Source of the DNA: CAYJBH01 sp964370605 | GTDB lineage: Bacteria; Bacillota; Clostridia; Oscillospirales; Ruminococcaceae | Assembly: GCA_964370605.1 (NCBI GenBank) | Contig: CAYJJX010000003.1 | Coordinates: 1 to 64,000 of the forward strand | Direction: 5' to 3' | DNA length: 64,000 nt | Part shown: positions 42,829 through 51,729 of the stretch, in pieces | Numbering within the stretch: position 1 is the first letter of the stretch | Layout of the letters: every line of letters starts with the position of its first letter | Program-made: the position numbers and the translations under genes | The notes under the pieces: generated by a model | Database searches by the model: none | What the model was told of the DNA's origin: nothing | The model's input: the letters and a program-made list of their open reading frames with translations, nothing else

Positions 42829-45210
42829 CTAACCCTCAACTATCTCCACGTCAAATCTCAGCGAATCAAACATAGTTTTGTTGCCTTGCTGTGATTTTAT
42901 GCTCAATGTTTTTGAAGCGGCGTCAAAAGACAGGGTGGTGACACGATATTCACCTTTTTCATAGCCATAGCCGTCACCCGCATCTTCATAGTAGTCATAT
43001 TCGGCATCAATCGTGCCATAGACCTTGAACATCAGCGGATAGCGCAGGGCATCACCGACGGTGAGCGCCTCATTGTTGCCGCTGTGAGGGATTATGCTAC
43101 CCTCTTTGACAAACACCGGTATGCGCTCGAGCGGAGCCTCGACGGTAATGGTGTTGCCGCCGGAATAGCGCTTGCCGCTGTGATAGTCAAACCAGTCACA
43201 TCCGCTCGGAAGATAGATATCACGCTGTTTTGGCAGGTCGTCGGGCAGTTTTTCACCCTTGTCATAGTACATCGGGGTGATGACGGGGCAGACAAGAATG
43301 CTGTCGCCAAACATAAATTCATCGGCGATATTTTGCACCTTTTTGTCGTGCGGGAAGTCATAGATGAGCGGTTTTATTATTACATCGTCGTTCAGCCAGA
43401 CATTGCCAAAGGCGGAATAGATATAGGGAATCAGTCGATAGCGCAGACGGTTGGCGGCAACCATAGCATCATAGAAGGGTGTGCCGACCTCGCCCGACTT
43501 CCAAAATTCGCGGCGGACATCGGTGCCGTGACCTCTCATGATCGGAAGGAAGGTGGCGTACTGCAACCAGCGCACCGAGAGTTCGCAGTAGCCGAGATCG
43601 TCCCAACCGTTGTCATAGTCACCGTTCCAAAACCATTTTTCGCCTTTTGCGACAAAGAATGCACCGGAATCGAGTGTCCAAAACGGCAGGCCGGAAACGG
43701 ACATGTTCAGTCCGGCAGGTATCTGGTTTTTCAGTGTTTCCCAGTTGCCGGAGATATCGCCCGACCAGACGATGGAACCCATCGATTGCTGTCCGGTATA
43801 GCCATTTCGAGTGAGGACACAGACACGTTTTTTCTGTGTCTCGCCACGCTGTCCCTCCCACATGGTTTTGGCATGGTAGACCCCATAGGCGTTGCACTGC
43901 TCGGCAGGGATATATTTTGCGGCGGTGTCATAAAACTCACAGAACATTTCGGCAGGTTCCGGTTTTTCCATTCGGGCCCATTCCGGAGTGAGCGGTTCGC
44001 TGGAATCGCACCACCAAGAATCGACACCGTGAGAGAAAAGTCCCTCGCTCGATTGTTTCCAATAGAGTGCACGGGCATCGGGGTTGAGTGCATCATATAT
44101 TTCGCTTGCCGGCAGCAACAGGTTTGCATCGAAAAACTCTTTGTAGTTATCGCTCTCTTGTGCCATATTCGGCCATATTGATATCATAAAATGGACGCCG
44201 TCACGGTGCAACGTGTCGATCATGTCCTTTGCGTTCCAAAAACGTGCCTTGTCAAAGGTTTTTTGACCCCAGTGACCCGGCACCCAAGAATCCCAGTCCA
44301 GCACGATGAGGTCAAGACCGATTCCACGGCGGTGATATTGCGCCGCAATATCGAGGATTTCCTGTTGCGTTTCATAGCGCTCCTGCGATTGGACATAGCC
44401 CACCGCCCAGCTCGGAAGCATTGCCGCCTTGCCGGTCAGGTGGCGATAACCTTGTGTGACCCCTTTCATGGAGCCGGAATAAATGAAGAAATAGTCCATC
44501 TGGGGGTCGGCGTGGGTGTAGAGATAGGAGCCATAGGTTGTGTCGTTGAAGATTGCAGGGCTTCCGCCGGTGAGCAGGATGCCCCAACCGAGGTCGGACA
44601 AAAGAAACGGGATTGCGATCTTCATGTTTGCCTGATGCAAATATTGAGTGGTGCCACGAAGATTGAGAGACCCCTCTTCATGCTGTCCGAGGCCATAGAG
44701 TGCCTCGCCGTCCGAGAAACGCAGGTTCAGACGGGTGCGATAGAGCGTCTTGTCCGGCACTGTCGTGGCCTCTTCGATAAAACGCTTGATGCCATCGGCG
44801 GTGTTGACCTCTTTGACGATGGTGTTTTCGTCCACGATCGTCTTGGTAGAAACAAAGCTTTCCATGGTGCGGCTGTCGCTCTCACGCTCTCTCAGCACGA
44901 CGTTGCCCTGCGCATCTTTATAGGTGAGGGAGGCGGTTTTGCGGTCTACCGACAGGCACAGTTTTGAGGTGACGAGAGAAATTTCCTTTTCCGACTCCAC
45001 CACGTCCCATTTCACCGCTGAAGGCTCACAGCAGAAATATTCCGGCAGGGCAGGGCACGGGTCACCCTCTACCGTATACATGACACGGACAATCTCGTCG
45101 GTATAAACAGTTAGCAGAAGCGTTCCGCGCTCACTGATGAGCTTTAACCCGAGATCGGTTTTTTGAATTTTAGTTATAGTGGCCGACGGTCTTGGATCAA
45201 CTTTTAACAT
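42829..45210 (-). CDS. GH31-family alpha-glycosidase
   Basis: A 793-residue glycoside hydrolase. The N-terminal beta-sandwich (with EALYGLGQHEEGSLNLRG near 169-187) leads into a catalytic barrel with the nucleophile D402 in WWCDSSEPLTPEW and a likely acid/base in IVWSGDISGNW. The beta-strand motif LIVLDWDSW is typical of GH31. Family members are alpha-glucosidases or alpha-xylosidases; the substrate cannot be fixed from sequence. No signal peptide, so it acts in the cytoplasm on imported oligosaccharides. The ATG at 45210 has AAAGAGG 6 bases upstream; a TTG just before is less likely. Confidence 0.9.
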   Translation of the reverse strand: MLKVDPRPSATITKIQKTDLGLKLISERGTLLLTVYTDEIVRVMYTVEGDPCPALPEYFCCEPSAVKWDVVESEKEISLVTSKLCLSVDRKTASLTYKDAQGNVVLRERESDSRTMESFVSTKTIVDENTIVKEVNTADGIKRFIEEATTVPDKTLYRTRLNLRFSDGEALYGLGQHEEGSLNLRGTTQYLHQANMKIAIPFLLSDLGWGILLTGGSPAIFNDTTYGSYLYTHADPQMDYFFIYSGSMKGVTQGYRHLTGKAAMLPSWAVGYVQSQERYETQQEILDIAAQYHRRGIGLDLIVLDWDSWVPGHWGQKTFDKARFWNAKDMIDTLHRDGVHFMISIWPNMAQESDNYKEFFDANLLLPASEIYDALNPDARALYWKQSSEGLFSHGVDSWWCDSSEPLTPEWARMEKPEPAEMFCEFYDTAAKYIPAEQCNAYGVYHAKTMWEGQRGETQKKRVCVLTRNGYTGQQSMGSIVWSGDISGNWETLKNQIPAGLNMSVSGLPFWTLDSGAFFVAKGEKWFWNGDYDNGWDDLGYCELSVRWLQYATFLPIMRGHGTDVRREFWKSGEVGTPFYDAMVAANRLRYRLIPYIYSAFGNVWLNDDVIIKPLIYDFPHDKKVQNIADEFMFGDSILVCPVITPMYYDKGEKLPDDLPKQRDIYLPSGCDWFDYHSGKRYSGGNTITVEAPLERIPVFVKEGSIIPHSGNNEALTVGDALRYPLMFKVYGTIDAEYDYYEDAGDGYGYEKGEYRVTTLSFDAASKTLSIKSQQGNKTMFDSLRFDVEIVEG

Positions 45211-45360
45211 CAAATGCCTCTTTCTGATTGCATAAAATATACTTTATCATTACTATTATAGTACTTGCGACAAGATTGTCAAGAAAATAATCGAACGATT
45301 TTCGTAACTTAGTCACATTTAGTCGGCACTGTCGTTAATATCGTTTCAAAGCGGCTGGAA

Positions 45361-45389
45361 ATATAGTTATTCAACTTGAATAACTATAT
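45361..45389. repeat. Perfect 29-bp palindrome with a 1-base centre
   Basis: ATATAGTTATTCAA (45361-45374), one base, and the exact complement (45376-45389). The stretch 45214-45442 otherwise holds no gene. The same ATAGTTATTCAAC core forms the ends of the repeat at 55147-55217, so this may be the shortest form of a mobile palindrome rather than an operator. A role as terminator for the upstream MFS gene is possible but the T-tract is poor. Confidence 0.65.
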
Positions 45390-45442
45390 ATAAAAGTTAC
45401 AATAGTTTATCTTGAAAAACGCATGGCACTTTTCAAGAGGAT

Positions 45443-46663
45443 TTATTTTTGTGCCGCCGTCTTCGGGATAAGTTTTGCAACGGTCAGATTCACGAGTGAC
45501 AGGGTGGCGGCGAGGATAAAGACATAGTGCGGACCCCAATAGGTCCAGACAAGACCGCAAAGGTAGGAACAGATGATGGACACGACATGGTCAAGCGATA
45601 TTCCAAATGATATGGTCGAGACTATCTCCTCCTTTTTCTCCGCAATGCTGTTGAGGTATACGATACGAATGAAACCCATCTGGGACGACATGCGGTCGAT
45701 GATGAAAATGAAGAAAGCCACAAACATGGCGGTGCCGGCGGCGGCATAGTTGCCGGTGCTGAACATGTATGCCATATAGGCTAAGGCAAGATAGATGACG
45801 ATGAACGACAGCGCGTCGGCATAGAGCATGTTTTTGATGCCAAAGCGGTCGAGGCACTTTCCGAGGAACGGCAAAAACAGAATACCGAGGAAAGAGCTGA
45901 TCATGACAAGCACCGCCATGACATCGGCGCCTTGGCCGAGAATTTCGATGATCAGCCAAGGAGAAAACACCAAAACGATCTGCTTTTGAACGCCGTTCAT
46001 GATGGCAAGTATGTAGTAAAATTTATATTCTTTGCGAAAAACCGGTTTGATACCCCGTCTTTTGTTGTTTTCGGAATGGGTCTTTTTGAACAGCGATACA
46101 AACAATAGCGCCGCAACGGTGCAACCGATACCGGCAAAAATAAATACCGTCTTGGTCGGTGTGGTGAAGGAGAAGAAGCCAAAACGAAACCCAAAAAACA
46201 CTATAATGCCGGCAACAAAAGAAAAGACGGTCATCAACCCTTTCAGCCTCCCCATGAGCGAGCCGAGCTGGGGGTTTTTCTCGCCGAAAAGCGACATGGC
46301 GATGCCGTCCTGCAACGGCATGAACATATGTACACCCATTGAAAACACAAACAGCACCGCAGTCATGGTATAAAAGCTTGGGGTGACAAAGGCAAGGATG
46401 AAGATGCCGACGGCAGACAAAAGCTGTGCCACCACTGCGATCTTGATGTCACCGAGACGTGCGAGCGCAAATATTACGAAGAGTGACAGCACGCCGGGAA
46501 GTTCACGGGGAAACTCGATAAATCCACGTTGCTCCGCCGTTGCGTTGTATGCGTCTTTGAAATAGTTAGCCAGCACCGAGTCGCTAAAACCCATGGCGAG
46601 AGCCGTGACGCACATTGCTACTAAAAACGTGACTATGGTTGATGATTTTAAGTTCAATTCCAC
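45443..46663 (-). CDS. Major facilitator superfamily transporter
   Basis: A 406-residue membrane protein with about twelve hydrophobic segments in two halves, joined by a basic loop (FKKTHSENNKRRGIKPVFRKEYK). The motif between segments 2 and 3 is LARLGDIK. The substrate cannot be read; the neighbouring GH31 and fucose genes make a sugar or oligosaccharide plausible, though the gene has its own promoter. Confidence 0.82.
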   Translation of the reverse strand: MELNLKSSTIVTFLVAMCVTALAMGFSDSVLANYFKDAYNATAEQRGFIEFPRELPGVLSLFVIFALARLGDIKIAVVAQLLSAVGIFILAFVTPSFYTMTAVLFVFSMGVHMFMPLQDGIAMSLFGEKNPQLGSLMGRLKGLMTVFSFVAGIIVFFGFRFGFFSFTTPTKTVFIFAGIGCTVAALLFVSLFKKTHSENNKRRGIKPVFRKEYKFYYILAIMNGVQKQIVLVFSPWLIIEILGQGADVMAVLVMISSFLGILFLPFLGKCLDRFGIKNMLYADALSFIVIYLALAYMAYMFSTGNYAAAGTAMFVAFFIFIIDRMSSQMGFIRIVYLNSIAEKKEEIVSTISFGISLDHVVSIICSYLCGLVWTYWGPHYVFILAATLSLVNLTVAKLIPKTAAQK

Positions 46664-46692
46664 TCTCCGTTATTGATTATAACATTCGGTTC

Positions 46693-46721
46693 ATTATAGC
46701 ATGAACGACAAAATTTTACAA
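46693..46721 (-). promoter_or_regulatory. Promoter of the MFS gene
   Basis: On the minus strand: TTGTAA (46716-46721), 17-base spacer, TATAAT (46693-46698), about 20 bases before the likely start. Confidence 0.65.
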
Positions 46722-46736
46722 TGATTTAAAATGAAC

Positions 46737-46765
46737 TTTACACAGATATTCGTTTCATGTATAAT
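46737..46765 (+). promoter_or_regulatory. Promoter of the MATE gene
   Basis: TTTACA (46737-46742), 17-base spacer, TATAAT (46760-46765), divergent from the MFS promoter. Confidence 0.65.
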
Positions 46766-46828
46766 TGATTTGTAGTATCAGTGTTTCGGAAGTCTCGCTT
46801 CTATAAATATGCCTTTGAAAGGGGACGT

Positions 46829-48196
46829 TTGTTTAAAAAAAATAACAACAGCCTTAATAACCGACAGATGATTTTCAATAATCGCTCACTTGCGATATTG
46901 GTTGTACCGTTGATAGTGGAACAGCTAATGGCGGTCTTTGTCGGGCTTGCGGATACAGTCATGATCTCCAGTACAGGAGAGGCGGCGGTTTCCGCTATTT
47001 CGGTTGTAGATAGTTTGCTATTCCTGTTTATCGGACTGTTTGGTTCCTTTGCTACCGGAGGCGCTGTGGTAACGGGACAATATCTAGGTCGAGGAGATTT
47101 TGGCGACGCTAAAAAATCGGCGATGCAATTGCTCTGGTTTAGTGGCATTTTCGGCGTGATAATAGCGGTTACACTTGGTGTTGCCCAACAACCATTAATA
47201 GAAGCGATGTTTGGTCAGCTGGACAGCGTGGTTTTTGACCATAGCATGACTTATATGAATGTTGTAAATGTCTCGATACCATTCCTTGCGGTTTACAGTG
47301 CGGCGGCGGCAATTTTTCGCACCATGGGCAATTCAAAGGTCACCATGGTAGTTGCGATTGCAATGAATGTGATTAATGTAATCGGCAACGCTGTCTTGAT
47401 TTATGGATTCAGCTTTGGAGTTTTGGGAGCGGCGATACCGACGCTTGTTTCGAGAATATTCGCCTGTGTAGCATTGGTGGTCCTACTCTATCGCTCTCCG
47501 ACAAGGCTGAGCATTCGTGGCAATCTGAAATTTCGTCTCGACGTTTCGATGCTCCGCAAGATTCTTGGCATTGGAGTTCCGAACGGTATCGAAAGTAGCA
47601 GCTTTCAGCTTGGCAAACTTTTGCTGGTGAGCGTAATATCCACACTCGGTACTACAGCAATTACCGCGAATGCGGTCACCAATAGTATCGCTATGATAAA
47701 CATCGTGCCGGGAATGGCTTTCTCGATGGCTACGCTGACCATCGTGTCAAGATGTGTCGGTGCAGGCGACTATGAACAGGCGCGGTATTACAATATAAAA
47801 TTGATACGATATTGCTATTTAACAACGACAGTGTTATCGGGAATAGTAATGCTATTTGCAAATCCCATCTTGTCGCTCTACAATTTGACAGAGCAGACAC
47901 ATGAGATAGCATTTCATTTGACAATGGTTCATTGTATCGGCTCTATTGCCATGTGGCCACTGTCGTTTCAGCTTCCCAATACCCTGCGAGCCGCCGGCGA
48001 TGCACGGTTTACCATGGTAGTATCCATGTTCTCCATGTGGGTGGTTCGACTACTCGGAGGATATCTGCTTGCAATTCCACTCGGTCTTGGCGTAGCGGGT
48101 GTATGGTATGCGATGATGCTCGACTGGGTGGTGCGCAGTATCTGCATGGTTACTCGATACAACGGCACAAAATGGATGAAAAAGAAGGTGATATAA
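46829..48196 (+). CDS. MATE-family efflux transporter
   Basis: A membrane protein of about 455 residues with twelve segments, using a sodium or proton gradient to expel organic cations or drugs. The N-terminal LAILVVPLIVEQLMAVFVGLADTVMIS and the matching second half (LRKILGIGVPNGIESSSFQLGKL) are typical of MATE proteins. I favour the TTG at 46829 because AAAGGGG lies 4 bases upstream; a codon at 46781 lacks a site and an ATG at 46868 is without one too. The start is therefore moderately certain. Confidence 0.85.
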   Translation: MFKKNNNSLNNRQMIFNNRSLAILVVPLIVEQLMAVFVGLADTVMISSTGEAAVSAISVVDSLLFLFIGLFGSFATGGAVVTGQYLGRGDFGDAKKSAMQLLWFSGIFGVIIAVTLGVAQQPLIEAMFGQLDSVVFDHSMTYMNVVNVSIPFLAVYSAAAAIFRTMGNSKVTMVVAIAMNVINVIGNAVLIYGFSFGVLGAAIPTLVSRIFACVALVVLLYRSPTRLSIRGNLKFRLDVSMLRKILGIGVPNGIESSSFQLGKLLLVSVISTLGTTAITANAVTNSIAMINIVPGMAFSMATLTIVSRCVGAGDYEQARYYNIKLIRYCYLTTTVLSGIVMLFANPILSLYNLTEQTHEIAFHLTMVHCIGSIAMWPLSFQLPNTLRAAGDARFTMVVSMFSMWVVRLLGGYLLAIPLGLGVAGVWYAMMLDWVVRSICMVTRYNGTKWMKKKVI

Positions 48197-48361
48197 GTCA
48201 CACCACCGCTATGAGATCAAGACGACAATAATGTCGTGTGTAAAGCATGTATATGATAAAAAAGACGTTCCACAAAAAATGCATATATAGCTTTGATAAA
48301 AAGAACATGGACACAAAATAAATATAGTTGTTCTACCCTGAAGATACTACAAGATTGCCGG

Positions 48362-48404
48362 AAAAAAGACACGACCCTGAAACAACAGGTCCGTGCCTTT
48401 TTTT
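48362..48404. terminator. Bidirectional terminator between the MATE and feo genes
   Basis: A hairpin with A-tract and T-tract flanks, and a stem that pairs CACG with CGTG and CCTG with CAGG, with two mismatches. It can stop both the MATE transcript and the leftward feo operon. The stretch 48197-48361 before it shows nothing else. Confidence 0.7.
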
Positions 48405-48427
48405 GGGGGGATGTTTAGATGGAGGCG

Positions 48428-48577
48428 TTATCCCTTTTTCTTATTGCTGTCACAGCCTCCCGAATGAGGACAACCGATACACTTGTGCCCTTTTTTCTTT
48501 TCGCTGACAATCTTTAGGATTGCTAGTCCCACTATAATCAGCACGACTGCAATGATAACTATATCTACAATTGTCAT
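48428..48577 (-). CDS. FeoB-associated Cys-rich membrane protein
   Basis: A 49-residue protein with one membrane helix (VDIVIIAVVLIIVGLAILKIV), a basic turn and a cysteine-rich tail (KCIGCPHSGGC). This is the typical small partner found next to feoB in many Firmicutes. AAAGGGA lies 7 bases before the ATG, and it follows feoB by 28 bases. Its exact role in ferrous iron uptake is not known. Confidence 0.85.
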   Translation of the reverse strand: MTIVDIVIIAVVLIIVGLAILKIVSEKKKGHKCIGCPHSGGCDSNKKKG

Positions 48578-48605
48578 GATTTTGTCCCTTTAACGGTGTT
48601 AATTG

Positions 48606-50594
48606 TTACGCTTTAGCTGTTGCGTTCTTTCCTCCGCTCATCATCTTATAGACAATGAATGCGATGAACAGTGCAACGGCGATGAGACCCGGAATAAATG
48701 CGCTGCCAAGCATACCGGTTGTGATCAGTGTGCCGATCTGGTAGACAAAGAATGCAACGGTGTAACCGGCGGCAAGCTGGAATCCGATACCTGCCCACAG
48801 CCATTTCGGGCTCTCCATTTCGGAGTTCATGGCGCCGATAGCGGCAAAGCAAGGAGGTGTAAACAGATTGAATACGAGGTATGCCATCGCGGCAACCGCT
48901 GTGAGACCCATGGTCTCGGCAACGCTTCCTGCGCCACCTTCCATCAGCTCAAGAGCATCGGTGTCGATGTAGTTGGTGATGCCGTAAACGACTGCAAGTG
49001 TTCCGACAACGTTTTCTTTTGCGATGAAGCCGGTGATTGCCGCTGCTGCCAACTGCCATACACCGAAGCCAACCGGAATAAGAATGATAGCAAATGGTGT
49101 TGCGAGTGAGGCAAGAATACTTGTGTTTTCTGCGCCCTCTTCGACGACCGAGAAACTCCAGTCAAATGTCTGCATGATGTGTACTGCTGCGTTACAAAGA
49201 AGAATGATTGTACCGGCTTTGATAATGAAAGCCTTTGCACGTCCGAGCATGGAAAGGGTTGCCTTGCCGATGCTTGGAACTTTATATTCCGGAAGTTCCA
49301 TGATGAAGTAGCTGGTCATATCGGTGGCACCGGTAATCTTTTTGATGACGAGTGCGCCGATGATGATGATTAAGATACCGGCAAAGTACATAATTGTATT
49401 CATCCATGCCGCTATGTCGGCGAAGAATGCGCCGGCAAAGAGTGCGATAACAGGAAGTTTAGCGCCGCAAGGCATGAAAGGTGTGAGCATTGCGGTAGTT
49501 CTGCGTTGACGCTCATCCTTGATGGTTCGAGTAGCCATAACACCGGGGATAGCACAACCTGTACCGACGACCATCGGTATGATGGAACGGCCGGAAAGAC
49601 CGACTTTTTTAAAGAATCTGTCCATTACAACCGCAACACGTGCCATGTATCCGCAGTCTTCCAGCAGTGCAAGCAGGAAGAAAAGAACCATGATGAGCGG
49701 CAGGAAGCCGACAACAGCACCGACACCGCCGATGATGCCGTCAAGCAGAAGAGCGGTGAGAACAGGAGACGCACTTTCGCCGAGAAGTCCTTCGACAAAG
49801 CCATAGAACCAGTCGATTCCACCTGCAAGAAGATCGGCAAAGAACGGACCTACCCAAGTTTGTGAGATGGCAAAGACGACCCACATGACAACGATGAAGA
49901 TGGGAATACCGAGCCATTTGTTGGCAATAATCTTGTCTGCTTTGTCTTGTGCGGTGCTTGCATGGCTATGTACGCTACGTTTTTCCACCGCTTCGACAAC
50001 GCCTTTTACAAAATCAAATCGTGCAACATCGGCCTTGCGAACCGATTCCTCATTGGCAAGATCGACTGTGCCGGCATTGAAAGGAGCTGCTTGTGATTGT
50101 CCGGCAGTTTGTTTTACTTTTTCGATCAAAGCGGTGAGCCCGTCGTCATTTGAGTTGACCATCGAGGTCTCGACAACAGAACATCCGAGTTTTTCCGATA
50201 AAGCCGCTACATTGATGTCGATGCCTTTTTTATCTGTCATGTCGCTTTTGTTGAGCGCAACAATTACCGGAATGCCAAGCTCCAGCAACTGAGTTGTGAA
50301 AAACAGGCTACGGCTGAGGTTGATGGAATCAACAATGTTGACAATAACATCGGGGTTTTCTTCTTTAACAAAATCACTGGTTATGGATTCTTCCTTAGTA
50401 AACGGCGACATAGAGTAAGCACCTGGTAGGTCAACGACAATGATATCGCTCTCGTTAAATGACTTTTTCAATGCGCTTTCTTTTTTGTCGACCGTTACAC
50501 CCGCCCAGTTGCCGACATATTCACCCGCGCCGGTCAATGCGTTATAGACCGAGGTCTTACCGCTGTTCGGATTTCCTGCCAATGCTATTTTCAT
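48606..50594 (-). CDS. feoB: Ferrous iron transporter FeoB
   Basis: A 662-residue membrane permease for Fe(II) with an N-terminal GTPase: G1 GNPNSGKT (7-14), G3 DLPG, G4 NKSD, then a helical spacer and a membrane part with two gate domains (DGIIGGVGAVVGFLPLIMVLFFLLALLEDCGYMAR and the related second copy). The motif LTPFMPCGAKLPV is present. FeoC is absent. It lies in an operon with feoA upstream and the small Cys-rich protein downstream. Confidence 0.95.
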   Translation of the reverse strand: MKIALAGNPNSGKTSVYNALTGAGEYVGNWAGVTVDKKESALKKSFNESDIIVVDLPGAYSMSPFTKEESITSDFVKEENPDVIVNIVDSINLSRSLFFTTQLLELGIPVIVALNKSDMTDKKGIDINVAALSEKLGCSVVETSMVNSNDDGLTALIEKVKQTAGQSQAAPFNAGTVDLANEESVRKADVARFDFVKGVVEAVEKRSVHSHASTAQDKADKIIANKWLGIPIFIVVMWVVFAISQTWVGPFFADLLAGGIDWFYGFVEGLLGESASPVLTALLLDGIIGGVGAVVGFLPLIMVLFFLLALLEDCGYMARVAVVMDRFFKKVGLSGRSIIPMVVGTGCAIPGVMATRTIKDERQRRTTAMLTPFMPCGAKLPVIALFAGAFFADIAAWMNTIMYFAGILIIIIGALVIKKITGATDMTSYFIMELPEYKVPSIGKATLSMLGRAKAFIIKAGTIILLCNAAVHIMQTFDWSFSVVEEGAENTSILASLATPFAIILIPVGFGVWQLAAAAITGFIAKENVVGTLAVVYGITNYIDTDALELMEGGAGSVAETMGLTAVAAMAYLVFNLFTPPCFAAIGAMNSEMESPKWLWAGIGFQLAAGYTVAFFVYQIGTLITTGMLGSAFIPGLIAVALFIAFIVYKMMSGGKNATAKA

Positions 50595-50627
50595 AAACCT
50601 TCTCTCCTAAAAACATTTATACTTGCA

Positions 50628-50641
50628 TTAGTGCTGACTAA
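50628..50641. promoter_or_regulatory. Dyad between feoA and feoB
   Basis: TTAGT-GCTG-ACTAA, a perfect 5-bp inverted repeat with the same TTAG/CTAA arms as the two dyads at the feo promoter. It may be a third site for the same metalloregulator or chance. Confidence 0.4.
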
Positions 50642-50658
50642 CTTTTTGACAAAAAAAT

Positions 50659-50886
50659 TTAGATCAAAATAGCCGACGCAAGCTGAGCATCAATGCTGTA
50701 ACGTGCATCTTTTATTGCTACAACATATGTATCGCTAAGCTTAGATATAGTGGTAACTGTTTCGCCAACATAGCAACCGAGTGTGAATAGAAATTTTTCC
50801 ATCTCCTCGTCGCGTGCAATAATTCCGGTTATGACATAGGATTTACCTATTTCACCCGAGATTAAGTTGTTGTTACTTGACGACAT
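50659..50886 (-). CDS. feoA: Ferrous iron transport protein FeoA
   Basis: A 75-residue small SH3-like protein that works with FeoB at the membrane. I take the ATG at 50886 (MSSSNNNLISGEIGKSYVITGI), with AAAGGG about 8 bases upstream; a codon at 50961 would place the start in the operator region. The KSYVITGII...FLFTLGCYVGETVTTI pattern fits FeoA. It leads the feo operon. Confidence 0.82.
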   Translation of the reverse strand: MSSSNNNLISGEIGKSYVITGIIARDEEMEKFLFTLGCYVGETVTTISKLSDTYVVAIKDARYSIDAQLASAILI

Positions 50887-50952
50887 ATACAATTCCCTTT
50901 CTTGATGGTTATCCGAAAATTCGAAACGAATAACAATCGATGTGTTGCGCAA

Positions 50953-50998
50953 AGTTAGCACTAACTAACAAAACTATTATACAGTTAGAGTATACTAA
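50953..50998. promoter_or_regulatory. Two TTAG/CTAA dyads at the feo promoter
   Basis: Dyad one, TTAG-N6-CTAA (50985-50998), occupies the spacer of the feo promoter; dyad two, AGTTAG-CA-CTAACT (50953-50966), lies just after the likely transcription start. This is the layout of an iron-dependent repressor of the DtxR group, whose sites often start with TTAG; no such gene is in the window. Confidence 0.55.
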
Positions 50999-51004
50999 TG
51001 TCAA
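50976..51004 (-). promoter_or_regulatory. Promoter of the feo operon
   Basis: On the minus strand: perfect TTGACA (50999-51004), 17-base spacer, perfect TATAAT (50976-50981), about 90 bases before feoA. Confidence 0.85.
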
Positions 51005-51011
51005 TAGGATT

Positions 51012-51539
51012 TCATGTTTTTTTCACTTTTTTTGCAATCTCTGACGCTTTTTCTTCGCCTTTTATCCGCTTTACGACTTCGAGGGCAAAGTCAAGAGAGC
51101 TCGCCATGGCGTTGGCGGTCAGGACATTTTTATCGTTGCAGATCGGAGCAGGGTAATAGTCAAAGACCTCTTCGGCAAGGGTAGGGAAAACCGCCGTCTT
51201 GACCTTGATTCCGACGTGGGTGAGCAGTGTAGGTGCGGCACAGATGGCGCAGATTAGTTTATGTTTGTCATAACTTGTTTTTACAAGCTCACACAAACGC
51301 TCATGCTTGATAAGGGAGGGAACGCCGGGACCGCCCGGTAATATGAGCGTTTGAAGGTCGTCGAAATCACATCGCTCAAAAAGGGTGTCGGCAATGACCT
51401 TTACGTTTGAAGAACTCAGAACCTCGATGTTTTTTGTGATAGAAACGCTTGTCACATCAATGTCGGCACGGCGCAGGATGTCGATGGGGGTGAGTGCTTC
51501 GACCATCTCAAATCCGTCGGTTAAAAAGAGGTATACCAT
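51012..51539 (-). CDS. DJ-1/PfpI family protein
   Basis: A 175-residue protein from the ATG at 51539, with AAAGGAAGAGAG just upstream; a codon at 51761 would overlap the divergent sulfatase. It has the DJ-1 fold signature: MVYLFLTDGFEMVEAL with the conserved glutamate at 11, TLILPGGPGVPSL, and the nucleophile C100 in CAICAAPTLL. Roles in this group vary (redox sensing, deglycase-like, chaperone); I cannot choose among them. The 148 bases between this gene and the sulfatase gene (51540-51729) hold no promoter with a clear consensus. Confidence 0.88.
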   Translation of the reverse strand: MVYLFLTDGFEMVEALTPIDILRRADIDVTSVSITKNIEVLSSSNVKVIADTLFERCDFDDLQTLILPGGPGVPSLIKHERLCELVKTSYDKHKLICAICAAPTLLTHVGIKVKTAVFPTLAEEVFDYYPAPICNDKNVLTANAMASSLDFALEVVKRIKGEEKASEIAKKVKKT

Positions 51540-51729
51540 ATATCTCTCTTCCTTTCTTGTTGTTTTGGGTGTTTGTTTAAGGTGAAAAAATAGCTCGGCT
51601 TCAGTGAACTTGGCAAAAAGTTGAGTATTTACTTTTGAATTGGCATGTGCTAAGATAAAATATATCGCCAAATATTGATTTTTTACATTGCGAAAACGTA
51701 TAAACCATCGAGAAAGGGAAGGCACAATT

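Noticed and set aside
43084..44181. Reading frame of 365 codons antisense to the GH31 gene
   Set aside because: The GH31 protein has intact catalytic motifs across the same bases; the antisense frame has no recognisable domain.
45361..45389. Operator for the GH31 gene
   Set aside because: The distance to the start is about 150 bases and the same core occurs in an unrelated repeat at 55147, so a repeat element is more likely.
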